From: an uncultured Eubacterium sp.
GTDB taxonomy: Bacteria; Bacillota; Clostridia; Lachnospirales; Lachnospiraceae
Reading direction: 5' to 3'
Assembly (NCBI GenBank): GCA_910586445.1
Contig: CAJUHV010000073.1
Coordinates: 1 to 20,085, forward strand
Length of the DNA stretch: 20,085 nucleotides
Shown: one piece after another, positions 1-6,172 of the stretch
Layout: each line of letters begins with the position of its first letter
Position numbering within the stretch: the stretch's first letter is position 1
Program-made: the position numbers and the translations under genes
The notes under the pieces: model-generated
The model's database searches: none
What the model saw: only the letters and a program-made list of their open reading frames with translations
Told to the model about the DNA's origin: nothing

Positions 1-18
1 TCCTGGCTAAAGTATAGC

Positions 19-46
19 AGGCTTTTGGAGTTATTCCCAAAAGCCT
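19..46. other. Perfect 10-bp hairpin
   Basis: AGGCTTTTGG (19-28) pairs perfectly with CCAAAAGCCT (37-46) around an 8-nt loop. Neither side has a clear T-run, so it may be a weak terminator or an RNA processing hairpin. The rest of 1-418 shows no convincing gene on either strand: it contains this hairpin, the two hairpins at 88-130 and 154-179, and a 13-nt palindrome at 380-392. Confidence 0.5.
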
Positions 47-87
47 AATTGAAGATCAATCATCATCATATTAGTTGCCACTATAAA

Positions 88-130
88 GGCAGGCAGAAAC
101 CGATATCCCCATATCCTTTTTCTGCCTGCC
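88..130 (-). terminator. 12-bp hairpin, probable terminator of the leftward kinase operon
   Basis: GGCAGGCAGAAA (88-99) is perfectly complementary to TTTCTGCCTGCC (119-130), with a 19-nt loop. Read leftward, the stem is followed by TTTATAG, a weak T-tract. It is the strongest stem downstream of the leftward genes that end at 419, so it is the best candidate for their transcription end. The T-tract is poor, hence moderate confidence. Confidence 0.5.
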
Positions 131-153
131 GGTTTATAACTGATATTTAATCC

Positions 154-179
154 ATATCTGCTGTCAGATCTGCAGATAT
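154..179. other. 8-bp inverted repeat
   Basis: ATATCTGC (154-161) and GCAGATAT (172-179) form a perfect hairpin with a 10-nt loop. It lies between the last small gene of the operon and the 88-130 hairpin. Its role is unknown; it may be part of the 3' untranslated region. Confidence 0.4.
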
Positions 180-418
180 CAATTTTATCTGTCGTTCTTA
201 TTCTTCCTTATTTAAATGTGTCTGCTGTTTTAAACTATTTAGCAGGCATTGAGGTATCCTTTTCTATGGGTCTGCCGCAGCAAAGCTTCACATACAGGAT
301 ATAGTATTCATTCCAAATCAGATTTAAGTCAGATTTTTCTATGTCTTGTATATACTTTTCTTAGTACGACAGTCCGTATTATGTAGTACATAGTTTTAAC
401 AGCATATATAATAAAATT

Positions 419-619
419 CTATTTATTCTGCACTTTGTCAAAATGCAGCTCTGCCAGCACCCCCTCTCTGTACACATAGTCTCTCATATAAGAGCTTTCT
501 TCCTGTACGCATACAAGATCAGAAACGGTCTTGGGTGTACTTTTTACACCTTCGATATAGATCATAATTCCCCTGTCCTGTATATTCTCTAATTCGATAA
601 AAAGCTGTTCTTTGTCCAT
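419..619 (-). CDS. Small unknown protein (66 aa)
   Basis: I do not recognise this protein. The chosen start is the ATG at 619 (MDKEQLFIEL...), because a purine-rich GGGGAAGGAGA precedes it, although the GGAG core is unusually close (1 nt). An in-frame ATG at 652 has no ribosome site and would put the purine tract inside the gene. The product is acidic and soluble, with no membrane segment or cysteine cluster beyond one Cys; the C-terminal half is charged and Tyr-rich. It is the last gene of the leftward kinase/P-loop/SAF group, but a 280-bp gap and a possible TATAAT at 720-725 mean it could be transcribed separately. A link to its neighbours is inferred from position only. Confidence 0.5.
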   Translation of the reverse strand: MDKEQLFIELENIQDRGIMIYIEGVKSTPKTVSDLVCVQEESSYMRDYVYREGVLAELHFDKVQNK

Positions 620-719
620 TCTCCTTCCCCTATCTCTGGTAAATATAATCATTTGTAAAATACAATTCTAAGGCTGGCTGTTTCGTGATATGACAGACTC
701 CTTTTCTTATCTTTACCAG

Positions 720-725
720 ATTATA
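720..725 (-). promoter_or_regulatory. Possible -10 box (TATAAT) for the 66-aa gene
   Basis: A consensus TATAAT reads leftward here, about 100 bp upstream of the small gene. No recognisable -35 lies 16-18 bp upstream, so the site is weak. The surrounding 653-898 gap otherwise holds only unsupported short ORFs. Confidence 0.25.
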
Positions 726-898
726 TCGAAATGTATCTGATGATTAGTATACATAAAACAATAACATTGTAAAATATCAAAGAGCATTACAGATCTAATA
801 TTTACTGCTGCAGATGTATCCCCATACCTGCACCAGCCGCAGTATTTTTCATCCATACTGTCATTTTAAATATCAATTTGTACTGCATATAACAGATT

Positions 899-1270
899 CT
901 ATTTATCGTACAAAAGATCTGCCTGCATGATTGTCCCTTTTTTCAACGCTGTCTTTGTTTTACGGCCTGCAATTCGCTTTATATCTGCCATCTGTCTGAT
1001 ATCGCATGTCTTGGGAATCCACTTCTCTTCTTTTTCCAGATCGGATCTGGTGATCTTATCTCCCGCAGCAATATCTTCTTTCAAAACCCAGACGGTCATA
1101 TATAAATTTTCCTTCTCCAGTTCTTTGTAACTGTTTATCTGCTGTTTTAAGCCTGCATTACGCCAGCATTGGAATAATAATAGGAAAGTAAGCGGTATTC
1201 CCACTATGCATGCCCCTGTTATTCCATACAGCAGCATTATTTTCTTCCGATATATTAAAATATCATGCAC
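899..1270 (-). CDS. SAF-domain membrane protein, CpaB/RcpC-like
   Basis: The 123-aa protein starts at an ATG preceded by AGGAGGGG at good spacing. Residues about 11-34 form one hydrophobic membrane segment, followed by a short linker and a SAF-like domain at about residues 57-120. That domain has the usual pattern of a valine-rich strand, D-I-A-A-G-D-K-I-T, and a C-terminal G-R-x-x-x-x-x-x-K-x-G-x-x-x-Q. SAF domains of this kind occur in CpaB/RcpC proteins of Tad/Flp pilus systems and in related surface-assembly proteins. It is much shorter than a full CpaB, which has a further C-terminal domain. It lies 5 bp downstream of the P-loop-like gene, so the two are almost certainly co-transcribed. 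No other pilus gene (ATPase, TadB/C or pilin) is visible in this window. Confidence 0.75.
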   Translation of the reverse strand: MHDILIYRKKIMLLYGITGACIVGIPLTFLLLFQCWRNAGLKQQINSYKELEKENLYMTVWVLKEDIAAGDKITRSDLEKEEKWIPKTCDIRQMADIKRIAGRKTKTALKKGTIMQADLLYDK

Positions 1271-1275
1271 CCCTC

Positions 1276-1857
1276 CTATATGATTTTCTGCAAAAATATC
1301 AGATCTTCTTTTTTTAGGTAAAACGGATTTTCAATCCAAGGTATGCTGAGCATGCGCATTCCCAGTCTCTTTTGTATGCTTTTCTTGTCCATCAGGTTCG
1401 GTATAAAAACCAGAAATTCCCATCTTTCATAGTTTTCTGATGCTTTAATATTTTTTAGGAAATGCTCATATGCAGTAATTTTCCATGGACAGACGCTCCC
1501 TATTACAATTTTATGGTCGCATCTTAGAAATTCTTCTCTGGCTGCGTCATAGTCACCGCCTAAATCCAGTACAAACGCCTCATACCGGCTGTTTATTATT
1601 TCCGCAATCTTTCCTATGCTGACATCCGTAAAATAATGAACACCCAACAGCTCCTGCTTATGATTCCCCTCCTTTTGGATCATATCTTTTAACTCATGCC
1701 GGCCTGACAATTCTATTACTGCCGTCTGCTTTCCCGTGCCGGACTGCAGGTAATTTGCCAGCGCAATTGTCAAGTGCGTGACACCGCATCCCATGCCGAT
1801 TCCTATAATCCCTATACTGATTTTTTCTTTCATCCTCCGCATTGAAAATCCATCCAT
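1276..1857 (-). CDS. CpaE/ParA-like protein with degenerate P-loop
   Basis: This 193-aa protein has the layout of a SIMIBI-type ATPase such as CpaE/MinD/ParA: an N-terminal hydrophobic strand leading into a glycine-rich loop, then a hydrophobic strand with Asp (VLDLGGDYD, about residues 95-103), then further Rossmann-like strands. The nucleotide loop is degenerate. Where the family has K-G-G-x-G-K-T-T, this protein has G-M-G-C-G-V-T-H (residues 21-28), so both lysines are missing and ATP hydrolysis is doubtful. The same G-V-T-H-x-x-I-A-L string occurs in the C-terminal domain of the upstream kinase. The ATG at 1857 has AGAGGG about 12 nt upstream; in-frame ATGs at residues 6 and 9 are alternatives. 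It lies 47 bp after the kinase and 5 bp before the SAF gene. Confidence 0.7.
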   Translation of the reverse strand: MDGFSMRRMKEKISIGIIGIGMGCGVTHLTIALANYLQSGTGKQTAVIELSGRHELKDMIQKEGNHKQELLGVHYFTDVSIGKIAEIINSRYEAFVLDLGGDYDAAREEFLRCDHKIVIGSVCPWKITAYEHFLKNIKASENYERWEFLVFIPNLMDKKSIQKRLGMRMLSIPWIENPFYLKKEDLIFLQKII

Positions 1858-1904
1858 AGATTTTTATCACCCTCTTTCGTAAAAGCAGCCATACGGCTTA
1901 CTTT

Positions 1905-3224
1905 TTACCACTTTTCGTGCAGCAGCATTTTCTGGAATAATTTTCGTTTCTCCCTAGTCATGCGAAACGGGTCTGTATCCAGTGGAAAACAGTATACGCG
2001 GTGATGATATCGGCGGGCCATCTTCCGTGCCTGCGCCGTATCTCCATAATTGCATACTAAAGACAGCTTTTCCCGCAGGCAGACTCTTTCCAGAACGCGT
2101 TTTGTCTGCTCACATTCCCACGGCCTGCTCCCGAATATAATAATCAGCTGCTTGTCCTCTTCTAACAGCTCATGCAGATGTATTCCATAGTCCTGCACAT
2201 ATATCTCTCCTGCTGCGGCCCGCTGTTCAATCCCGTCACCATAATATGGCATTCCCCGGAACTTTTCATAAACAACCATTCCGTCCTCTCTCATGCATAC
2301 GCCTTCTTCTGCTGCAAGCAGCCGTATGCTTTCTGACTGATGGCATTCCTGATAAATACAGGAGCTTTGATACTGATTGTAAAAACAGGTAAGCGCGATC
2401 GCAAAATGGGTCACTCCAACCCGCCTGTGTGTTCCTGCTACTGCTAATTCTGTTAAGAGATGCTTGTTTTGTTTCTGCTGAAAATTCTGATAACCGTGCT
2501 CTGCCAGCTGATCTAACTGTGCTGCCAATGCCTCCACTGACGGATAGCGGTCTTCTCTGGCATAAGCAGCTGCTTTCCAGATCAACGGTTTAAGAAATCG
2601 GGATTCTTCTGCCGGCATTTTTTCTGCCATAAACTCCAGTACTTTTCCGATGCCAAATATATCTGCCCTGACATCACAGGAAACTCCCTGATATTTTTCC
2701 GGAGGTGCATAGCCGTGCGTCCCAAATTTTTGGAAAGTATTTCCATGCGTGGTAATATAAGATGAGATGCCAAAATCGATTAAAACAATACGTTTTCCAC
2801 ATAATATAATGTGTTCAGGCTTCATATCCTGATAAATAACCGGCTGTGGTTTCTGATCATGCAGGTACTTTACAACATCGCAGATCTGCAGTGCCATATA
2901 GATTACCGTATCAATGGAAATACAATCTTGATGAAGCACAAATGCTTCTAAAGACTGTCCCTGGATATATTCCTCTATGATATAATATGACTTATCATCT
3001 TCTTCTACATCGTAAATAGTGGGGATACCGGGATGTTTCAGATTTTTTAGAATATCTGCTTCCAGAAGAAGCTGAGGCTGATTGTCATGCGCTGTCTTAT
3101 CTACGCATTTAATCGCTCGATATGCCTTGAGCTTCTTATGTTCGGCCAAAAATACCCGGCTGTTGTTTCCACTGCCGAGGCTGGAAACAATGCGGTACTT
3201 GTCGAACAGATTTGAATTAATAAT
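1905..3224 (-). CDS. Ser/Thr protein kinase fused to degenerate P-loop domain, probable ATT start
   Basis: With an ATT start at 3224 the product is 439 aa. The kinase domain shows a glycine loop GSGNNSRV (17-24), catalytic Lys39, helix-C Glu54, catalytic loop YQDMKPEH with Asp132, DFG at 149-151 and an APPE segment at 172-175. His137 sits where Mg-binding Asn is usual. After about residue 250, a P-loop-like domain carries GTHRRVGVTH (263-272), a Walker A lacking lysine, matching the motif of the next gene. The frame has no ATG, GTG or TTG between an upstream stop and the glycine loop. AAAGGAG (3232-3238) sits 7 nt before ATT at 3224. A TTG at 3149 would remove the glycine loop; a CTG at 3209 lies too far from the ribosome site. 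No transmembrane or PASTA segment is seen. The gene leads the operon with the P-loop and SAF genes. Confidence 0.8.
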   Translation of the reverse strand: MINSNLFDKYRIVSSLGSGNNSRVFLAEHKKLKAYRAIKCVDKTAHDNQPQLLLEADILKNLKHPGIPTIYDVEEDDKSYYIIEEYIQGQSLEAFVLHQDCISIDTVIYMALQICDVVKYLHDQKPQPVIYQDMKPEHIILCGKRIVLIDFGISSYITTHGNTFQKFGTHGYAPPEKYQGVSCDVRADIFGIGKVLEFMAEKMPAEESRFLKPLIWKAAAYAREDRYPSVEALAAQLDQLAEHGYQNFQQKQNKHLLTELAVAGTHRRVGVTHFAIALTCFYNQYQSSCIYQECHQSESIRLLAAEEGVCMREDGMVVYEKFRGMPYYGDGIEQRAAAGEIYVQDYGIHLHELLEEDKQLIIIFGSRPWECEQTKRVLERVCLREKLSLVCNYGDTAQARKMARRYHHRVYCFPLDTDPFRMTREKRKLFQKMLLHEKW

Positions 3225-3231
3225 GCTTTTA

Positions 3232-3238
3232 CTCCTTT
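3232..3238 (-). promoter_or_regulatory. Ribosome binding site deciding an ATT start
   Basis: AAAGGAG read leftward is followed by a 7-nt spacer and ATT ATT. It is the only good ribosome site between the promoter and the kinase glycine loop, and it places initiation on the first ATT. A 9-codon ORF (MLTPLVRKE, 3229-3258) ends with its TAA just after this site. Confidence 0.6.
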
Positions 3239-3270
3239 CTGACTAAGGGCGTAAGCATCTCTTGAAACTG

Positions 3271-3299
3271 TTATAACACAGGTACTATGTATTTTGCAA
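3271..3299 (-). promoter_or_regulatory. Promoter of the kinase operon
   Basis: Leftward -35 TTGCAA (3294-3299) and -10 TTATAA (3271-3276) are separated by exactly 17 bp. The expected transcript start near 3264 gives a leader of about 40 nt before the ATT codon. The spacer contains the motif GTACTATGTAT (on the + strand), which recurs at 4685-4695. Confidence 0.65.
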
Positions 3300-3361
3300 G
3301 TACTTTTTTATATTTTTCACAACTTTTTATAAAAATTTTAAAAAATATGTGCTTTATGCGC

Positions 3362-3390
3362 TTGACTACCATATCTATTTTTTATATACT
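3362..3390 (+). promoter_or_regulatory. Promoter of mecA
   Basis: TTGACT (3362-3367) and TATACT (3385-3390) are separated by 17 bp, each one or two bases from consensus. The transcript would begin near 3397, about 70 nt before mecA. The promoter is divergent from that of the kinase operon. Confidence 0.75.
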
Positions 3391-3467
3391 TTGATTACTT
3401 CAAGCTGACATTTACAATCTTAAAATAATACTATATACCATAAGACATTAATTAAGGGAGTGATTCA

Positions 3468-4283
3468 ATGAAAATCGAGAAAGTAAGTGATACCCAGATT
3501 CGATGTACGCTGACGAAAGATGATCTGGCAGACCGCCACTTAAAAATCAGTGAACTCGCATACGGCACAGAAAAAGCCAAAAATCTTTTTCGTGACATGA
3601 TGCAGCAGGCATCCTATGAGTTCGGGTTTGAGGCAGACGATATTCCTTTGATGATTGAAGCAATTCCTGTATCTTCAGATACAATCATCTTACTGATTAC
3701 GAAAGTAGAATACCCGGAAGAATTAGATACACGTTTTTCCAAATTTTCTGATGCTGACTATGATGATTCTTTTTCCGGCTATGCCCTGGATCAGGGAGAA
3801 CCTTACGAAGCTGCCAGTGCAAATGATATTTTAGACCTGTTCCAGAAAATCCAGCAGGAATCTAAAAAGAACGCTGAGACTTCTAAAAAGAAAAAATCCG
3901 GTTCAAACGAATTTATCCCATTAGATCAGGCTGTCAGGCATGAAACAAAAGAGACAATCCAAAACTCTCCTGCATTAGAAGTTCCTGTTGATCTGACAAA
4001 GCTGTTTCTGATTCAGAATCTGGATATTATGACCAAGATTTCCAGTGTGTTAAATGGATATTACCACGGGGATAATACGCTGTTTAGGGACTCTCAGGCC
4101 CATTTATTTTATCTAGTAGTCCATAAAAGCACCCATACACCAGAGGAATTTAATAAAGTGTGCAATATTCTCTCGGAATATTCCACGCAGCTCAACTTTT
4201 CTAAGTCGATAGAGGCATACTTTCAAGAGCATTTTGACTGTTTGATTCACAGCAGGGCAATCCAGCAGTTTGCAGCCATTTAA
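3468..4283 (+). CDS. mecA: MecA-family adaptor protein
   Basis: MecA-type adaptors deliver substrates to the ClpC unfoldase and help ClpC oligomerise for ClpCP proteolysis in the cytoplasm. The N-terminal about 95 residues match the family: MKIEKVSDTQIRCTLTKDDL, then a helix with a motif like YGTEKAKNLFRDMM, then a strand ending in ITKVE. A low-complexity linker rich in Ser, Lys and Glu (about 110-160) leads to the C-terminal alpha/beta domain (about 175-271) that in MecA binds ClpC. At 271 aa it is longer than the about 218-aa Bacillus protein, mainly in the linker, as is common in Clostridia. It starts at an ATG with AGGGAG 8 nt upstream. It is a single-gene transcript between its own promoter and a strong terminator at 4290-4318. 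Confidence 0.88.
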   Translation: MKIEKVSDTQIRCTLTKDDLADRHLKISELAYGTEKAKNLFRDMMQQASYEFGFEADDIPLMIEAIPVSSDTIILLITKVEYPEELDTRFSKFSDADYDDSFSGYALDQGEPYEAASANDILDLFQKIQQESKKNAETSKKKKSGSNEFIPLDQAVRHETKETIQNSPALEVPVDLTKLFLIQNLDIMTKISSVLNGYYHGDNTLFRDSQAHLFYLVVHKSTHTPEEFNKVCNILSEYSTQLNFSKSIEAYFQEHFDCLIHSRAIQQFAAI

Positions 4284-4289
4284 AAAATA

Positions 4290-4323
4290 CCGGATACGAA
4301 AGCTTTTTTCGTATCCGGCTTTT
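4290..4323. terminator. Bidirectional terminator between mecA and the DUF1858 gene
   Basis: CCGGATACGAAA (4290-4301) and TTTCGTATCCGG (4307-4318) form a perfect 12-bp stem with a 5-nt loop. The + side is followed by CTTTTCT and the - side by TATTTTTT, so it can stop both convergent genes. Confidence 0.9.
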
Positions 4324-4355
4324 CTATAACCTGCCGCTGTTCATTTCCTATTATT

Positions 4356-4565
4356 TTATTCATTTTTTGCCAAAAAATCATTGATCTGTGCTACGAGATC
4401 ATCCGGCTGTATGCCGTGCACCATGGCTGCTTCTTCAATGGATTCCATCTGTGAAGAAGGACATCCTAAGCAGTGCATGCCGATATTTAATAATAACGGT
4501 GCGATATTTTCATTGATCTGAAGCAGTTCCCCTATCATCGTTGATTTTGTTACTTGCTGTGCCAT
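4356..4565 (-). CDS. DUF1858 disulfide-domain small protein
   Basis: This 69-residue protein belongs to the DUF1858 family, often called hybrid-cluster-protein-associated or ScdA-N-like disulfide domain proteins. The hallmark G-M-H-C-L-G-C-P (a CxxC motif) is present near the middle, with the usual upstream helix T-I-G-E-L-L-Q and downstream E-A-A-x-x-H-G-I. The two cysteines are thought to act in redox or metal chemistry, but the function of stand-alone members is unknown. The start at 4565 (MAQQVTKS) is chosen because AAGGAG lies 9 nt before it; an in-frame ATG at 4604 has no such site. A strong promoter lies at 4646-4674 and the bidirectional terminator follows. The neighbouring ferredoxin suggests a redox setting, but the genes are divergent. 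Confidence 0.88.
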   Translation of the reverse strand: MAQQVTKSTMIGELLQINENIAPLLLNIGMHCLGCPSSQMESIEEAAMVHGIQPDDLVAQINDFLAKNE

Positions 4566-4645
4566 GTTTCTTTTCTCCTTTTCTCTGTTTTTTGTTGTAT
4601 TCATAGATTCTCCGGCTTTGTTATAATCTGCCCGTTTTCTCTATA

Positions 4646-4674
4646 AATATACTATAGCAGGCTTTTTATGTCAA
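4646..4674 (-). promoter_or_regulatory. Strong sigma-A type promoter of the DUF1858 gene
   Basis: Leftward TTGACA (4669-4674), a 17-bp spacer, and TATATT (4646-4651). The -35 is a perfect consensus and the -10 differs at one position. It gives a leader of about 75 nt. Confidence 0.85.
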
Positions 4675-4739
4675 ATACTGGTAAGTACTATGTATCAAAA
4701 ATAATACAGATAATCCCAAAAACTGAATCATTTTCCCAC

Positions 4740-4768
4740 TTGTATAATATCAAGTTTTGTATTAGAAT
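4740..4768 (+). promoter_or_regulatory. Probable promoter of the ferredoxin gene
   Basis: TTGTAT (4740-4745) and TAGAAT (4763-4768) are separated by 17 bp. The predicted start near 4775 lies about 9 nt before the long hairpin at 4784-4898, so the hairpin would sit at the 5' end of the mRNA. A second TATAAT at 4743-4748 lacks a clear -35. Confidence 0.5.
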
Positions 4769-4783
4769 AGAAACAACGGATGA

Positions 4784-4898
4784 GTGCAGTTTTTTCTGAT
4801 TCCTCATATACTAAGCTTTTAAAAATTTGTACAGGCACACCGCTCCTTATGTATGGTCTATATTGATTTAGTGTATGAGGAATTAGAAAAAACTGCGT
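4784..4898 (+). ncRNA. Long structured leader: 31-bp hairpin upstream of ferredoxin
   Basis: Bases 4784-4814 pair with 4868-4898 over 31 consecutive positions, leaving a 53-nt loop. The four departures from Watson-Crick pairing (4785/4897, 4784/4898, 4809/4873, 4798/4884) are all G-U pairs in the + strand RNA, whereas they would be A-C mismatches in the - strand RNA. This asymmetry supports a rightward transcript with a conserved fold. It ends about 24 nt before the ferredoxin ribosome site. It could stabilise the mRNA, serve as an RNase III site, or derive from an inverted repeat element. I do not recognise it as a known riboswitch. Confidence 0.6.
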
Positions 4899-4938
4899 CA
4901 TATTCGTATCTATTAATTTTTTAAGGAGGATTAAGATT

Positions 4939-5109
4939 ATGGCATACCAAATTACAGATGCTTGTGTAAACTGTGGAACATGCGAAAGTGAATGTCCAGT
5001 AGGAGCTATCGCTGCAGGAGATGGAAAATACGAAATCAATGCTGACAGCTGTGTAAGCTGCGGATCATGCGCAGGTGCATGTCCTACAGGAGCTATTGAA
5101 GAAGGTTAA
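4939..5109 (+). CDS. Clostridial-type 2[4Fe-4S] ferredoxin (56 aa)
   Basis: The 56-aa protein carries two C-x-x-C-x-x-C-x-x-x-C-P motifs (Cys9-12-15-19 and Cys38-41-44-48), the signature of the low-potential bacterial ferredoxin that carries electrons for hydrogenases, pyruvate:ferredoxin oxidoreductase and related anaerobic enzymes in the cytoplasm. Each motif is followed by G-A-I, and the two halves are internal repeats. It starts at an ATG preceded by AAGGAGGA, and its length is normal for the family. It is a single-gene transcript with the structured leader at 4784-4898 and two hairpin terminators after the stop. Confidence 0.97.
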   Translation: MAYQITDACVNCGTCESECPVGAIAAGDGKYEINADSCVSCGSCAGACPTGAIEEG

Positions 5110-5122
5110 TGATTTTACATCA

Positions 5123-5149
5123 AAAACCGCCGGTTTTCCCGGCGGTTTT
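5123..5149. terminator. GC-rich bidirectional terminator after the ferredoxin
   Basis: AAAACCGCCGG (5123-5133) pairs with CCGGCGGTTTT (5139-5149) around a 5-nt loop. The stem is flanked by A and T runs on both sides, so it can end the ferredoxin transcript and the leftward merR transcript. Confidence 0.9.
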
Positions 5150-5156
5150 ATTCATG

Positions 5157-5195
5157 ACAATAGAAAGTTCACGCAGTGTGCTTTCTATTGTTTTT
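5157..5195 (+). terminator. Second terminator hairpin
   Basis: ACAATAGAAAG (5157-5167) pairs with CTTTCTATTGT (5181-5191), 11 bp, followed on the + strand by TTTTG. It acts as a backup rightward terminator; read leftward the stem has no T-run. Confidence 0.7.
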
Positions 5196-5215
5196 GTCTG
5201 ATAAATTATGTACCG

Positions 5216-5896
5216 CTAGATCGTCAGATCCGGTGCCAGTTCATTCTTTCTCTTTAACATTTTGCGTTCCTTACGGCTCAGCCGCTCTTTTTTTGCGCGC
5301 CTGCCATTTTTACCCAGGCTGCGGATCGCTTCGTCCAGCTTGCGGAACCGTTCGTCTTCCTGTTCTTCCTGTGTACGCATCAGGTAATTCATCTCTTTGA
5401 TGACCTGCTCGCCTACCTGCATGCCTACTTCCTGTCCCAGCTCAGAATTATTTTCATAGATCGCTTTTCGTACGATCTCAGTCATCATAGACTGGAACTG
5501 CTCCATTCGTTTCTCACGCTGGGCGTCTTCATCTAACTGATTCACTTTCTGTGTTACATGGATTACTTCATTTTTTGCCATTTCTCTTCTTAACCCCTCC
5601 TCACCAATTTCTACGCCATCCACTTTTTCAATTCGGATTGCCGGTTCCATTTTATTTTCATCCTTACGTTCTTTTTCATCCTGCAGGATCATCCGAATTG
5701 CCTTGAGCTGATATCCGCGTTCCTTTAATTCTTTTATCCGTAAAAACTCCTGTATATTTTCTTGTGTATAGTAGCGGTGGCCTAGTTCGTTCCTTGGAAC
5801 CGTTAAGTCCAATTCATCTTCCCAGTACCGCAGAACATGTGATTCAACCTGCACGGTGTTAGCTGCATCGGAAATCATATAACGTACCTTTTCCAC
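5216..5896 (-). CDS. MerR-family transcriptional regulator with long coiled-coil tail
   Basis: The N-terminal about 70 residues are a MerR-type winged helix: Y-M-I-S-D-A-A, V-E-S-H-V-L-R-Y-W-E, then the G-H-R-Y-Y wing motif and the E-L-K-E-R-G-Y-Q-L-K-A-I helix. The remaining 155 residues are highly charged and helical (Glu/Lys/Arg rich, with Gln and Met) and end in a basic K-K-E-R-L-S-R-K-E-R-K tail, so it resembles the RacA-like chromosome-anchoring MerR proteins more than metal or drug sensors. No effector-binding cysteine motif is seen. It starts at a GTG with AAGGAGG 8 nt upstream. A promoter is at 5969-5997. The gene stands alone; its target is not visible. Confidence 0.88.
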   Translation of the reverse strand: MEKVRYMISDAANTVQVESHVLRYWEDELDLTVPRNELGHRYYTQENIQEFLRIKELKERGYQLKAIRMILQDEKERKDENKMEPAIRIEKVDGVEIGEEGLRREMAKNEVIHVTQKVNQLDEDAQREKRMEQFQSMMTEIVRKAIYENNSELGQEVGMQVGEQVIKEMNYLMRTQEEQEDERFRKLDEAIRSLGKNGRRAKKERLSRKERKMLKRKNELAPDLTI

Positions 5897-5968
5897 TTAG
5901 AAAACCTCCTTTTTCTAATGTCAGCGGGATCGAAGCAATATAAATAAATATAACTTCTTCTATCAGAT

Positions 5969-5997
5969 AGTATAGCTGACTGCCAGTCCCTGCACAA
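5969..5997 (-). promoter_or_regulatory. Promoter of the MerR-family gene
   Basis: Leftward TTGTGC (5992-5997), 17-bp spacer, TATACT (5969-5974). The gene starts about 65 nt downstream. No long inverted repeat typical of a MerR operator lies between -35 and -10. Confidence 0.6.
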
Positions 5998-6026
5998 TTT
6001 GATTTCATCGGGAAAAAATGACAGAA

Positions 6027-6066
6027 AAAAACAGATCCGCCTCTTTTTAGAAGCAGATCTGTTTTT
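6027..6066 (-). terminator. Terminator of the gdpP-rplI-dnaB operon
   Basis: Left arm 6027-6043 and right arm 6050-6066 form a 17-bp stem with a 6-nt loop. Both mismatches (6038/6055 and 6041/6052) become G-U pairs only in the leftward RNA, and that RNA ends in a T6 run. It therefore works in the direction of dnaB. Confidence 0.88.
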
Positions 6067-6172
6067 ATTTTGTCGATTCTCATGAAATATTCACTTTTTT
6101 ATGAAAACCATGCAGATAACTTTTTTACATGATCTGAGTATGCTAGAGTATAATATATATTCATTCAAAATT

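Noticed and set aside
778..890. A 47-codon leftward ORF and imperfect hairpin between the SAF gene and the 66-aa gene
   Set aside because: No ribosome site, no family resemblance, and alternative short frames are equally good.
4728..5039. A 103-codon open frame on the - strand across the ferredoxin leader
   Set aside because: It is antisense to the certain ferredoxin gene and the long hairpin, and has no ribosome site.
5859..6083. A 74-codon leftward frame upstream of the MerR gene
   Set aside because: It overlaps the MerR start and its promoter and includes the dnaB terminator; no ribosome site or family pattern.
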